A stretch of DNA of 64,000 nt from contig NZ_CP052135.1 of the NCBI RefSeq assembly GCF_012955605.1, forward strand, positions 1,647,469-1,711,468, given 5' to 3'. A model generated the notes under the pieces. That model was not told where the DNA came from, ran no database searches, and saw only the letters and a program-made list of their open reading frames with translations. This DNA comes from Bacillus fonticola. GTDB lineage: Bacteria; Bacillota; Bacilli; Bacillales; JC228. The position numbers were made by a program, and so were the translations under genes. Shown here in pieces: positions 18,129 to 26,739 of this stretch (position 1 is the first letter of the stretch; each line of letters opens with the position of its first letter).

Positions 18129-19235
18129 TTATAAACCCATTGTCTGGATAATTGTTTGGTTAACAACCTTAACATCATATTTTTCTCTAGCAATCTTCGC
18201 GCTTTCTTGCCCCATTTTTTTGCAAATCTCACGATTAGATATCAAGTATTCCATCTTATTTGTTAACCCTTTGATGTCCTTGACCTTTACTAAATATCCA
18301 TTTAATCCTTCAATAACTGTCTCCCTACAACCGGGAGCATCACTCGTAATGATTGACCTCCCCATTGCCATGGCTTCTAATACCGTTTTGGGCGTACCTT
18401 CATGATAAGATGGTAATACATAGGTACTACATTGAGATATAAATGGTCTCACATCACTTTGTTCCCCAAAATATTCAATAACACCATTTTCTATATAAGG
18501 TTTCAACTCATCTGGTTTTAAGGCAGAAGGATTACTGTCATATGGCCCTACTAGCAAACAACGAACCTTAGGGTGTTTATCTTTAATTTCTTTACATGCT
18601 TCTAAGTATTCCATTATCCCTTTATCTTTAATAAGTCTACCAATATATAGAAATGCCGGATCTTTTGGGAATTGTGTTGGTTTGAATCTTTCAAGATCAA
18701 CACCCGAGCCATTAATTATAACCGTCTTTTTGTCTTTTACTAATCCATTTTGAATAAACTCATTTTTATCATCTTGATTCTGAAAAAATACTTTCTTGCT
18801 ACATTTACAAGCAGCCCAGTATTCTACTTTCATTATTGTTTTTACAATTTTGTTTTTAAAACCTTCTCCCCTAAATATCGATCCAAGTCCAGCTATTAAA
18901 GGGTATACTTCTGAAACACCATTTAATCTTGCAGCTATACTTCCATAAACAACCGTTTTTGCTTGGTATGCGAACACTTTATCAGGTCTTTCTTTCTTCA
19001 TGAATGTATAAAGTAACCTTAAAGTCTTTAAATCTTTGAGTGGATTCATACCATTCCGTTCAACATATAGCTGCCTATAATCAATATTATATTCTTCGAA
19101 TTTTTTCTTCCATTCCGCTTCAGGCTCAGAGCCTAAAGCAATAACGGTATGACCATTTTCTATAAAGTCTTTCATCATATCCATACGAAACCAAAACAAT
19201 GATGATGTATGGCTTGAAAGTATAGCTATTTTCAT
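18129..19235 (-). CDS. Glycosyltransferase, GT4 family
   Basis: This 368-residue protein starts MKIAILSSHTSSLFWFRMDMM, typical of capsular GT4 enzymes that act early on the repeat unit, with YIGRLIKDKGIMEYLEA and PSYHEGTPKTVLEAMAMG (ExxxxxxxE). The motif FAYQAKTVVYGSIAARL is seen in N-acetylgalactosaminyl or related transferases, but donor identity is a guess. The ATG at 19235 follows GTAGGAGC by about 6 bases; an upstream in-frame ATG at 19253 lacks a ribosome site. It lies 23 bases after the SDR gene in the same operon. Confidence 0.87.
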   Translation of the reverse strand: MKIAILSSHTSSLFWFRMDMMKDFIENGHTVIALGSEPEAEWKKKFEEYNIDYRQLYVERNGMNPLKDLKTLRLLYTFMKKERPDKVFAYQAKTVVYGSIAARLNGVSEVYPLIAGLGSIFRGEGFKNKIVKTIMKVEYWAACKCSKKVFFQNQDDKNEFIQNGLVKDKKTVIINGSGVDLERFKPTQFPKDPAFLYIGRLIKDKGIMEYLEACKEIKDKHPKVRCLLVGPYDSNPSALKPDELKPYIENGVIEYFGEQSDVRPFISQCSTYVLPSYHEGTPKTVLEAMAMGRSIITSDAPGCRETVIEGLNGYLVKVKDIKGLTNKMEYLISNREICKKMGQESAKIAREKYDVKVVNQTIIQTMGL

Positions 19236-19258
19236 ATCAATGCTCCTACTCATTTTAG

Positions 19259-20155
19259 CTAATTTCTATTCTTCTCTAGGTACTCTTGGACTTCTATTTG
19301 TATTCCCTTTTCAAGAGTCATGGGATTATAACCGAAGTCACTAGTTGCATTGTCGTGGGAATAGTTTCTGTCTTCTCCCATTCTCTGAACTCGTTCTATA
19401 TAATCGATTCTGCCTAACGTCAGAGTTTTAATAACTCTTGCCATTAGTACACCTAAACTTAATGGTACGCTGATGAAGACAGTTTTTTTATTGAGTTCTT
19501 TGCTTATTAACTTGAAAGCATCTATCATTCTAATAGGCCTTTCGCCAGATAGATCATAAGCGTATCCTAACTCTACTGGAGACATTAAAACAGTAAAAAA
19601 TGCCTTCCCTAAATCTCTAGCATTCACAGGTTGAATGAAACTATTTCCCCCGTTGATTACAGGCATGACTCTAAGTTTATCTATCATCTTAATAAACTTA
19701 CTCATATTTCTATCACAGAGATCTCCATATATCATGGAAGGCCTCAAAATAGTAATTTTTGTCAGACATTTAGTATCGCTTTTTAGCTCTTTAATCTTTT
19801 GTTCTATTTTTTTATATCCTTCTGAGGCATACTTAAATTCAGAATAAATTCCTGTGGTGTGTACTAATATTGCCCGTTTCACTTTATTCTTAATAGCAGA
19901 TTGCACTATCATTGGTGAATGGTGAATATTATAGATGTGCATTATCATATCAACACCATTCATCACACTATCGATAAAGTCTGGGTCATCTAAATCTCCT
20001 ACAACCTTTTCTATATTTAAGCCGCTGTTATCCAATAAAGAAGTATCGGATGTTTCCCTAACAATACAGCGAATAGAACCTTCATATTGATTATTAATAA
20101 GTTCTTGTAAAAAGTATTTTCCCGTATGACCAGTGATTCCAGTGACTAAAAGCAT
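19259..20155 (-). CDS. NAD(P)-dependent sugar epimerase/reductase, atypical SDR
   Basis: This 298-residue Rossmann protein starts MLLVTGITGHTGKYFLQELI, a TGxTGxxG nucleotide motif of atypical SDR proteins. The middle shows HTTGIYSEFKYASEGYKKIE, where Tyr and Lys keep the YxxxK spacing. It is related to NAD-dependent epimerase/dehydratase family members in capsule loci such as 4-keto reductases. It follows the sugar transferase gene by 28 bases with an AGAGGTG ribosome site. It may complete the nucleotide sugar used by the initiating transferase, for example a 4-keto-reduced amino sugar, but no dehydratase partner is present in the operon; the EpsC-like enzyme at 24560-26383 could supply one. 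Confidence 0.75.
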   Translation of the reverse strand: MLLVTGITGHTGKYFLQELINNQYEGSIRCIVRETSDTSLLDNSGLNIEKVVGDLDDPDFIDSVMNGVDMIMHIYNIHHSPMIVQSAIKNKVKRAILVHTTGIYSEFKYASEGYKKIEQKIKELKSDTKCLTKITILRPSMIYGDLCDRNMSKFIKMIDKLRVMPVINGGNSFIQPVNARDLGKAFFTVLMSPVELGYAYDLSGERPIRMIDAFKLISKELNKKTVFISVPLSLGVLMARVIKTLTLGRIDYIERVQRMGEDRNYSHDNATSDFGYNPMTLEKGIQIEVQEYLEKNRN

Positions 20156-20183
20156 TTCAACACCTCTATTACTCTATTTACTT

Positions 20184-20813
20184 TCATGAAGTTTCTGTCT
20201 CCTTAGTACTGGCAACTTCCTTCTTAACTCCGGTTCCACCTTCAACAACCCCGTCACTTTTCACTACACTAACGATGGTTCCGAAGAAGCACTTTACATC
20301 CATCCAGAGGCTAATCTTCTCAACGTACTCCCCATCTAACTTCGCTTTCACTTCAATAGGGAGTTCATCTCTACCATTAATCTGTGCCCAACCAGTTAAT
20401 CCAGGTGGCACATCATTAGCACCATATTTATCTCGTTCTGCGATCAGGTCGTACTGATTCCATAGTGCTGGTCTTGGCCCAATAATACTCATCTGTCCCA
20501 CAAAAATATTCCAAATCTGTGGAAGTTCATCAAGTGAGGTTTTTCTCAGAAATTTACCCATCTTTGTGATATACTGTTCTGGATTACTTAATAAGTGAGT
20601 TGGAGTGTCCTTCGGTGTATCGATTCTCATGGTACGAAATTTCAATATATTGAAATGTGTTTTGTTAATTCCTACACGCTTTTGCTTAAACAGAACCGGC
20701 CCTCTTGAATCAATCTTAATAGCAATAATTAGAATTAAAAAAATGGGAGATAAAACAATAAGTCCAATTAAAGAAAGAATGATATCTATCAATCTTTTAA
20801 CCTTCATATACAT
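20184..20813 (-). CDS. Initiating sugar-phosphate transferase (EpsL/PglC-like)
   Basis: This 209-residue bacterial sugar transferase has one N-terminal membrane segment (LIDIILSLIGLIVLSPIFLILII), KQKRVGINKTHFNILKFRTM, RKTSLDELPQIWNIFVGQMS with the catalytic Asp-Glu pair, IGPRPAL, and PGLTGWAQINGRD. The short form corresponds to PglC-type monotopic transferases that load the first sugar 1-phosphate on undecaprenyl phosphate. The ATG follows AAGGAGTG. It is the first gene of the minus-strand repeat-unit operon, which reads through to the flippase. Upstream lies a 780-bp AT-rich region with 120-bp repeats that should hold the promoter. Confidence 0.92.
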   Translation of the reverse strand: MYMKVKRLIDIILSLIGLIVLSPIFLILIIAIKIDSRGPVLFKQKRVGINKTHFNILKFRTMRIDTPKDTPTHLLSNPEQYITKMGKFLRKTSLDELPQIWNIFVGQMSIIGPRPALWNQYDLIAERDKYGANDVPPGLTGWAQINGRDELPIEVKAKLDGEYVEKISLWMDVKCFFGTIVSVVKSDGVVEGGTGVKKEVASTKETETS

Positions 20814-20920
20814 ACAGATACACTCCTTAAACTTTGTTCTTTAGTAGATTAGGACTTAATTAGAGGCTCTTTTCCTCTAACCAACTACTAAACCACTAAA
20901 TCGTTATTTCTATCTGATAG

Positions 20921-21185
20921 CCACCTCGGATATTATATTCAATATGAGAAATAGATGAAAAAATCAATATATAGTATGTTTTACCGAATTTAATTAAATT
21001 TTAATACTACATATTGTGTTTTCTTATCAAATTCCAATACTCACCTCGTAAATATTATTCAATATGAGAAATAGATGAAAAAATCAACATATAGTATGTT
21101 TTGTCGTTATAAAATGAATTTTAATACTATATATTGCGTATTGTTATCATATTACGATACTCACCTCGTAATATCTATTCAATCT
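20921..21185. repeat. 120-bp tandem repeat in the leader of the polysaccharide operon
   Basis: The stretch from TATTCAATATGAGAAATAGA at 20936 recurs at 21056, and the following copy breaks off after TATTCAAT at 21176, giving an exact 120-bp period. Each unit holds ATATAGTATGTTTT in its first half and ATACTCACCTCGTAA at its end; a partial end unit precedes at 20921-20935. It lies 110-370 bp upstream of the sugar transferase gene. The rest of 20814-21596 is AT-rich with no supported gene. Confidence 0.85.
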
Positions 21186-21596
21186 ACCAACCAAATACAA
21201 AATAGATATTCACTCCATAATCACTTCAAACCGAGTTTCTTCCTATTATATATACCATTCAATCAATCTATAAATCTCACTAAAAACGACTCAAACCCTT
21301 ATTCCACAAGGCTTTAGGCATCTTATCTGATTACGATAGTCAGTTCCAAATACACATTCAATCAAATACATTTTTCCGAATTCTTAGGAACATAGGAACA
21401 AATCCTTCAAAACGACGTATTTTCAACGTTTCTAGCTGTTCCTATCTTTTTATGATAAGAACGTAAGCAAATCGTATTATGCTTTCATTCTTTTACACAC
21501 GTCTCAATCTCCAATCAAAATGTTATGCGATTTTACGTACCACTCATACCACTAATCCCGAGAAGTCTCCAAAGCTTTTGAGGTGGTCGACGTACT

Positions 21597-22607
21597 TTAT
21601 CTTCCACCCTTTTTACCTTTTCCTTGTTCAAGCTGCTTCTGTGTAACCTTCACATGCTCAATAAAGTCTCTCTCAACTTGCGTTAATTGATCTTTGCTAC
21701 GTTCTTTATATTTTTGGTACTCCAATTCTGCTTTGATCTTTGCCTTTTCGCGGCTAATTTTCCCTGCATGATTTAGCAATTCACTACCACTCATTTTAAT
21801 AAAGTCATCTAATTTCTCTATCCAGTCCTTCATATACATAGGTCTTTGTCTAATTGCCTGTAGCTCAGCAAATTCTAAGTAAGCAGTTACTAATCTATTT
21901 AAAATCTTTATCTCATCTTCACTTAAATAATTCTTGGCAATTGAAGCATCCGCTTTTCTTAAACTCTTGCCATCAAAAGATGTCATGCCCATGAATTCCT
22001 TGTCTGCATCGGCACGCAAATAAACAATTTCTGCAGCTGTGTGACCATGAGCTGCAAAATGCATTTTATTCTGTACTATTTGGAAAAACTCTGTTGATTC
22101 GGATGCTCTTGGGTCATAATCAATACTTGTTGCATAAATATCAAGTATTTGTCGATATAAGACTTTCTCACTCGAACGAATATCTCTAATGCGTTCTAGA
22201 AGCTCCTGAAAATAATTGCCCCCTCCTGCATTCTTAAGAAGGTCGTCATTCATAGCAAAACCTTTTTTCAAATACTCTTTTAAGATACGGTTTGCCCAGA
22301 TACGAAATTGTGTACCCCGTAGCGACTTTACCCGATAACCGACTGAAATTATAACATCAAGGTTATAATAGTCAACGTGATAGGTTTTACCATCAGCTGC
22401 AGTTGTTGCAAAATTTGCAACAACTGAATCACGTTCAAGCTCGCCTTCAGTAAAGATATTTTTTATATGTCGCGAGATTGTAGACTTATCCCTCTGAAAC
22501 AGATCTGCCATTTGATTTATTGAAAGCCATACGGTATCACCATTAAAATTTGTTTCTATTTTAGTTAAACCATCTTCGGTCTGATACATAATTATTCTTG
22601 AATCCAT
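21597..22607 (-). CDS. RhuM-family (virulence RhuM / Fic-associated DNA-binding-like) protein
   Basis: This 336-residue protein has an N-terminal segment VWLSINQMADLFQRDKSTIS resembling a helix-turn-helix, then YNLDVIISVGYRVKSLRGTQFRIWA, the signature block of the RhuM family, and a long charged C-terminal half likely helical. The family was named from a Salmonella pathogenicity island gene and is common in mobile islands and beside defence genes; its molecular function is not established. The ATG follows AGGTGAT. It stands alone on the minus strand between the pilin-like gene and the polysaccharide operon, probably an acquired cargo gene. Confidence 0.85.
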   Translation of the reverse strand: MDSRIIMYQTEDGLTKIETNFNGDTVWLSINQMADLFQRDKSTISRHIKNIFTEGELERDSVVANFATTAADGKTYHVDYYNLDVIISVGYRVKSLRGTQFRIWANRILKEYLKKGFAMNDDLLKNAGGGNYFQELLERIRDIRSSEKVLYRQILDIYATSIDYDPRASESTEFFQIVQNKMHFAAHGHTAAEIVYLRADADKEFMGMTSFDGKSLRKADASIAKNYLSEDEIKILNRLVTAYLEFAELQAIRQRPMYMKDWIEKLDDFIKMSGSELLNHAGKISREKAKIKAELEYQKYKERSKDQLTQVERDFIEHVKVTQKQLEQGKGKKGGR

Positions 22608-22867
22608 CAGATCACCTACTTAATATAGATTGATTAACTTTCCGGTTTCTATCTACCATACATATTCACGTCTTAAACCACAATCAATCATCCCATTCAA
22701 TATATATTTTTAACCCAACAAATTTGTGTTAATTGTGATTGAATGGTAATACCTTTACCCTTTCTATACGCTTAATTACACGTTAAAAGGCACCTCAAAC
22801 CCTTGGTAAAAACTAGCATTCTATAACTATATCTTAATATCTTTCTCGTTTCCCACCCCCCATCCAA

Positions 22868-23248
22868 TCACAAAAACGGAACACCACCATTTTCATCTCT
22901 ATCATCACTCTGAAAATCACTAAACCGAACTCTCCCATCAACATATGTGACATCCCCTTGTTCCGAACAAATTTCTTCACCATAATTTCGCAAATACTGA
23001 TCAAAAACGACATCTGTATGTTCAATACCTTCTAAAACTAAATATCTCTCATATAACCTCTCCAACTGCAAAACATTCACACGACAGACATCCCGTTCAG
23101 CCTTTTCTATTACACCCAACAAAGACGGAACAGCAATAGCCGTTAGGATTCCTAAAATAGTAAGAACCGCCATTACTTCGATCAAGGTAAAGCCTTTATT
23201 TTTCGAATCAAAGGAAATCATTTTCTTTTTATAAGCCCTCAAACTCAT
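22868..23248 (-). CDS. Solitary type IV pilin-like (pseudopilin) protein
   Basis: This 126-residue protein has a short basic leader, then the prepilin peptidase motif KGFTLIEVMAVLTILGILTA with cleavage expected between Gly19 and Phe20 and Glu at mature position 5. It continues into the usual hydrophobic helix ending AVPSLLG. The remaining 80 residues hold two cysteines (DVCRVNVL and EEICSEQ). This resembles ComGC-like or other minor pseudopilins, but no ATPase, membrane platform or peptidase gene is nearby, so it would have to use an assembly machine encoded elsewhere. ATG at 23248 is chosen; the TTG further upstream lies in a terminator T run. It sits downstream of galU beyond two terminators. 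Confidence 0.75.
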   Translation of the reverse strand: MSLRAYKKKMISFDSKNKGFTLIEVMAVLTILGILTAIAVPSLLGVIEKAERDVCRVNVLQLERLYERYLVLEGIEHTDVVFDQYLRNYGEEICSEQGDVTYVDGRVRFSDFQSDDRDENGGVPFL

Positions 23249-23279
23249 ATTTAATACCCCACTTTTGCAATCAAACCCC

Positions 23280-23303
23280 AAAAAAACAACAGCCGCAAGG
23301 CTG
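23280..23303 (-). terminator. Terminator-like hairpin before the pilin-like gene
   Basis: CAGCC (23290-23294) and GGCTG (23299-23303) form a short stem; read on the minus strand it is followed by a T run (A residues 23280-23286). It lies between galU and the pilin-like gene. Confidence 0.45.
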
Positions 23304-23346
23304 AGGCTCCCCTATCCTCCAATTAATACACAAACCCTTTTCCCAA

Positions 23347-23390
23347 ACAAAAAAACAGCTAGTTGGTCAGGTATCCCCCAAACCAACTAA
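23347..23390 (-). terminator. Rho-independent terminator of galU
   Basis: TAGTTGGT (23360-23367) pairs with ACCAACTA (23382-23389). On the minus strand the stem is followed by a seven-T run (A residues near 23349-23355). It begins a few bases after the galU stop codon. Confidence 0.75.
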
Positions 23391-23393
23391 CCC

Positions 23394-24287
23394 CTACAAA
23401 ACAACCTTATCCCTCTCCAAAATTCCCTTCAAATAATGCAAGATGTCTTCCCTCAAGTCCCCTCGCTCCAAAGCAAACTCAATCTGCGCACGAATAAACC
23501 CAAACTTATCCCCCACATCATGCCTCACACCCTCAAACTCATAAGCCACAACCATCTGCTTCTCATTCAACGTCTTCAACGCATCCGTCAACTGAATCTC
23601 CCCACCAGCCCCAGGAGTTTGACTATCAAGAAGATCGAAGATCTCAGGTCTCAATATATAGCGACCCATAATAGCATAATTAGAAGGAGCCTCATCTTTC
23701 CTCGGCTTCTCCACCAAATCCTCAACATGAAAACAATTCCGATCAATCTCACCATTTTTCATAGCAATAATCCCATACTTAGAAACATCTTCATCTGCAA
23801 CCCGCTGCACCCCAATCACAGACGAATTATATCTCTCATACACATCTATCAACTGCCCCAAACAAGGATTCGCCGGCGAATGCACAATATCATCCCCGAG
23901 CAACACAGCAAACGGCTCATCCCCAATAAACCTCTTGGCACAGCCAATCGCGTGCCCTAACCCGAGTGGTTCCTTCTGTCGAATATAATGAATGTTAGCT
24001 AATGAAGAAATTGCTTGAACTTCCTTCAAAACATCCCACTTTTCTTTCTTAGCCAATGTCTCTTCCAATTCATAAGACTTATCAAAATGATCCTCTATCG
24101 CTCTTTTCCCTCTACCCGACACGATGATAATATCCTCGATCCCAGAGGCCACCGCTTCCTCGATAATGTATTGAATCGTCGGCTTATCTACAATCGGCAA
24201 CATTTCCTTTGGTTGAGCTTTCGTAGCCGGTAAGAAGCGAGTTCCCAATCCTGCAGCAGGTATGATCGCTTTTCGTACTTTTTTCAA
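23394..24287 (-). CDS. galU: UTP-glucose-1-phosphate uridylyltransferase
   Basis: This 297-residue nucleotidyltransferase starts (TTG)[19 protein letters not shown], followed by [19 protein letters not shown], the GalU/GtaB signature with the activating Lys. [11 protein letters not shown] and the sugar-binding [16 protein letters not shown] are also present. It makes UDP-glucose from UTP and glucose 1-phosphate, needed for exopolysaccharide, teichoic acid glycosylation and glycolipids. The TTG at 24287 follows GGTGAGGGG, and the encoded N-terminus then matches the usual 290-300 residue form; longer in-frame starts add non-homologous residues. It follows the EpsC-like gene across a region of four tandem hairpins, and has its own terminator. 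Confidence 0.92.
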   Translation of the reverse strand: MKKVRKAIIPAAGLGTRFLPATKAQPKEMLPIVDKPTIQYIIEEAVASGIEDIIIVSGRGKRAIEDHFDKSYELEETLAKKEKWDVLKEVQAISSLANIHYIRQKEPLGLGHAIGCAKRFIGDEPFAVLLGDDIVHSPANPCLGQLIDVYERYNSSVIGVQRVADEDVSKYGIIAMKNGEIDRNCFHVEDLVEKPRKDEAPSNYAIMGRYILRPEIFDLLDSQTPGAGGEIQLTDALKTLNEKQMVVAYEFEGVRHDVGDKFGFIRAQIEFALERGDLREDILHYLKGILERDKVVL

Positions 24288-24388
24288 ACCCCTCACCCCA
24301 TTTTTAACTTTTTGCAATTGAATTCATATGTCTTTTCCTGTATCAGTTAACAAATGTGCAATAAATGTACTTAAAAGAGGCTCACAGT

Positions 24389-24511
24389 AGAATCGTAAGA
24401 TTCTCCCAAAGAAGATCCATAACAGAATCGCAAGATTCTCCCAAAAAAGATCACAACAGAATCGCAAGATTCTCCCAAAAAAAGATCCACAACAGAGAAT
24501 CGCAAGATTCT
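24389..24511 (-). repeat. Four tandem hairpin/T-run modules between the EpsC-like gene and galU
   Basis: AGAATC-gcaa-GATTCT type inverted repeats start at 24389, 24424, 24458 and 24496, spaced 34-38 bp. On the minus strand each reads GGGAGAATCTTGCGATTCT, and T-rich tracts follow (CTTTTTT), so each module looks like a small intrinsic terminator or attenuator. The module nearest galU has one base changed in its loop. No gene is supported in 24318-24559. Confidence 0.8.
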
Positions 24512-24559
24512 CCCAAAAAAGGATTCCCCAACTCCCAAAAGAATCTCTCACCACACACC

Positions 24560-26383
24560 CTACTGATTCACAACCTCACCCACACGAACCTCTTCCCTGT
24601 TCGCCAACGAAAGCACATAATCCCTCAAACTAGGACCTTCAAATGAATCATAAGACTCAATCAACCTACTCACCCTCAAAAAATCCTCCTCAACCGCCTT
24701 CCCAATAAATATCTTCGGAAACACCGGCTCAGGATGCACTTCATTCTCATTCAACAATTCCTCAAACATCTTCTCCCCAGGACGAATCCCCGAAAAACTA
24801 ATCTCAATCTCCTCTTCCGTATAACCCGAAAGCGTGATAAGATTCCTCGCCAAATCCACAATTCTAACCGGCTCGCCCATATCCAAAACAAAAATCTCCC
24901 CACCACGCGCCAAAGCACCCGCCTGCATCACAAGCCGAGAAGCTTCCGGAATCGTCATAAAATACCTCGTCATCTCAGGATGCGTCACCGTAACCGGACC
25001 ACCAGCCTGAATCTGCTTCTTAAACAACGGAATCACACTCCCCCGACTTCCGAGCACATTTCCAAACCGCACCGCCACAAAATCCGTTTGACTCTGCTTG
25101 TCCAAATTCTGAATCACCATCTCAGCAATCCGCTTCGTTGACCCCATCACATTAGTAGGATTCACCGCTTTATCAGACGAAACGAGCACGAAGGTGTTCA
25201 CCCCAAAGGTATCCGCAGCCTCAGCCACATTTTTCGTCCCAATCACATTATTCTTCACCGCCTCTTTAGGATTAAACTCCATCAAGGGCACATGCTTATG
25301 CGCCGCTGCATGATAAATAACCGAAGGTTGGTGCTCTTCAAATACCTCAAAAATCCGATCCCGATCCTGAACATCTGCAATCACTGGTACAATCGCAAAC
25401 TCTTCTTTGTAACGATTTTTCAGCTCCATATCAATCTGATAAATAGAGTTTTCCCCATGTCCCAACAGTACGATCTTCCTCGGTTTAAACTTACAAACCT
25501 GCCGACAAATTTCCGACCCAATCGACCCACCAGCACCTGTAACGAGAACCGTTCTCCCGGTAAGTTTCTTTGCTATTGATTTGTCGTCCAGCTCGACCGG
25601 ATCTCGCCCAAGCAAGTCCTCCACTTGCACTTCCCGAAACTGGTTCACCGACACCTTACCCGAAACAATATCCTCAATCATCGGCATGATTTGCGTCTTC
25701 ACCTTCGTCTTACTACACTGCTGATAAATACTTTGTACGCCTTTGTGACTCAGTGACGGAATCGCAATGATAATGTTTTCTACTTTATATTTCTCGACGA
25801 TTTTTGGAATGTTTGCTGTCTTCCCTTGTACCATTACGCCGTAAAATTGCAATTTCTGTTTTCTCGGATCGTCATCTACATAAGCAACCGGTTCAATAGC
25901 TGAATCTACGCTCTTTAGTAATTGGCGGACGAGCATCGTTCCCGCTGCACCTGCACCGACGATGAGCGCTCGTTTCTTTTGTTGTTTCGATCTAATAAAT
26001 CGATCACGATACATTCTCCATGAGAAGCGTGAGCCACCGATGAGAATAATATGTAGCATCCATGTAATTGCCAATACGCGCATGTACATATCTCCATTGA
26101 TCACAAACTGCACAGCACCCGTTGTCGCAACGGAAAACGTAATGGCTTTGATGATCGCTGCCATTTCTCCAACACTCGCATATTCCCACGCCTTTTGATA
26201 AAGACGGTATACAAAGGCAAACACATGATGACTAATGAGTAGAGCGACCGAACTAATGAGTAAGGTTTGTAGCGTATACGTGCTAATTTGTGGGAAAAGA
26301 ATGAGATAACTAAAATAAATAGCTGATAATACGATGACCGAATCCAACAAAACCAATAAGGAAACTCGGCTTTGGTAGCTCAA
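24560..26383 (-). CDS. Polysaccharide biosynthesis nucleotide-sugar dehydratase/epimerase, EpsC/CapD/PglF type
   Basis: This 607-residue membrane enzyme has four N-terminal transmembrane segments, a first Rossmann motif IVGAGAAGTMLVRQLL, and a second SDR domain with VTGAGGSIGSEICRQV. HAAAHKHVPLMEFNP and SSDKAVNPTNVMGSTKR follow, where Met and Lys replace the usual Tyr-x3-Lys, as in FlaA1/PglF. Such enzymes are UDP-GlcNAc 4,6-dehydratases. The TTG start has AAGGGA about 6 bases upstream. In B. subtilis epsC lies just downstream of the kinase pair and the EAR RNA; the same order occurs here. It would supply a 4-keto-6-deoxy amino sugar for the polymer. Confidence 0.9.
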   Translation of the reverse strand: MSYQSRVSLLVLLDSVIVLSAIYFSYLILFPQISTYTLQTLLISSVALLISHHVFAFVYRLYQKAWEYASVGEMAAIIKAITFSVATTGAVQFVINGDMYMRVLAITWMLHIILIGGSRFSWRMYRDRFIRSKQQKKRALIVGAGAAGTMLVRQLLKSVDSAIEPVAYVDDDPRKQKLQFYGVMVQGKTANIPKIVEKYKVENIIIAIPSLSHKGVQSIYQQCSKTKVKTQIMPMIEDIVSGKVSVNQFREVQVEDLLGRDPVELDDKSIAKKLTGRTVLVTGAGGSIGSEICRQVCKFKPRKIVLLGHGENSIYQIDMELKNRYKEEFAIVPVIADVQDRDRIFEVFEEHQPSVIYHAAAHKHVPLMEFNPKEAVKNNVIGTKNVAEAADTFGVNTFVLVSSDKAVNPTNVMGSTKRIAEMVIQNLDKQSQTDFVAVRFGNVLGSRGSVIPLFKKQIQAGGPVTVTHPEMTRYFMTIPEASRLVMQAGALARGGEIFVLDMGEPVRIVDLARNLITLSGYTEEEIEISFSGIRPGEKMFEELLNENEVHPEPVFPKIFIGKAVEEDFLRVSRLIESYDSFEGPSLRDYVLSLANREEVRVGEVVNQ

Positions 26384-26464
26384 TGTAATCCCTTCTTTTC
26401 TTTTAGTATAGTAATATAATCATGTAGAAAATAAATATTTAATGAAAAAGCACATAGTGAATAT

Positions 26465-26608
26465 GCCCTTTCATTAAATATTTAAAGGGCATTCAACCCC
26501 TCCTCACACCACACCACCGACAACGAACGTGTCTAAGGGCTGGGTTTTTCACCAGTCCCACAGCATAGCCGAGTGCCTCCGTTGATAACGGTTAGGAGAC
26601 ATTCCCGG
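26465..26608 (-). ncRNA. Probable EAR (epsC-type) processive antitermination RNA
   Basis: This GC-rich stretch sits in AT-rich DNA between the phosphatase gene and the EpsC-like gene, exactly where the EAR element lies in Bacillales eps operons. On the minus strand it has consecutive stems: CCGTT-atc-AACGG, GGG(A)CTGG with CCAGCCC around TGAAAAAC, GACAC with a GTTC loop and GTTGTC, and at the 3' end GCCCTTT (26465-26471) with AAAGGGC (26484-26490). The family is known to let RNA polymerase read through terminators in exopolysaccharide operons. Identification rests on place and fold; I could not test it against a covariance model. Confidence 0.55.
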
Positions 26609-26703
26609 GACCACACGATGTGGGTCAGAAAGGCGTTGCGCCAAGGACGGCGCGCAGTTAGCCTGCCTTCCTTACTTGACGTCGCGACTTTAGCCTTTCA
26701 TCC
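26609..26703 (-). repeat. Dispersed repeat R2, copy 1
   Basis: Read on the minus strand, the element starts GGATGAAAGGCTAAAGTCGC and ends GCAACGCCTTTCTGACCCAC followed by ATCGTGTGG. Related copies with the same ends occur at 36415-36466, 44850-45040 and 54739-54799. It directly abuts the putative EAR RNA. Confidence 0.7.
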
Positions 26704-26739
26704 TATAATTCTCTAGTTGTGTATTGCTAGAATGTTGTC

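Noticed and set aside
24324-24554. 76-codon minus-strand frame with repeated ILRF/LFWENLAIL segments
   Set aside because: It only translates the four hairpin modules and has no ribosome site.
23436-25579. Long plus-strand frames opposite galU and the EpsC-like gene
   Set aside because: They are antisense shadows of clearly recognised genes, with no family resemblance of their own.
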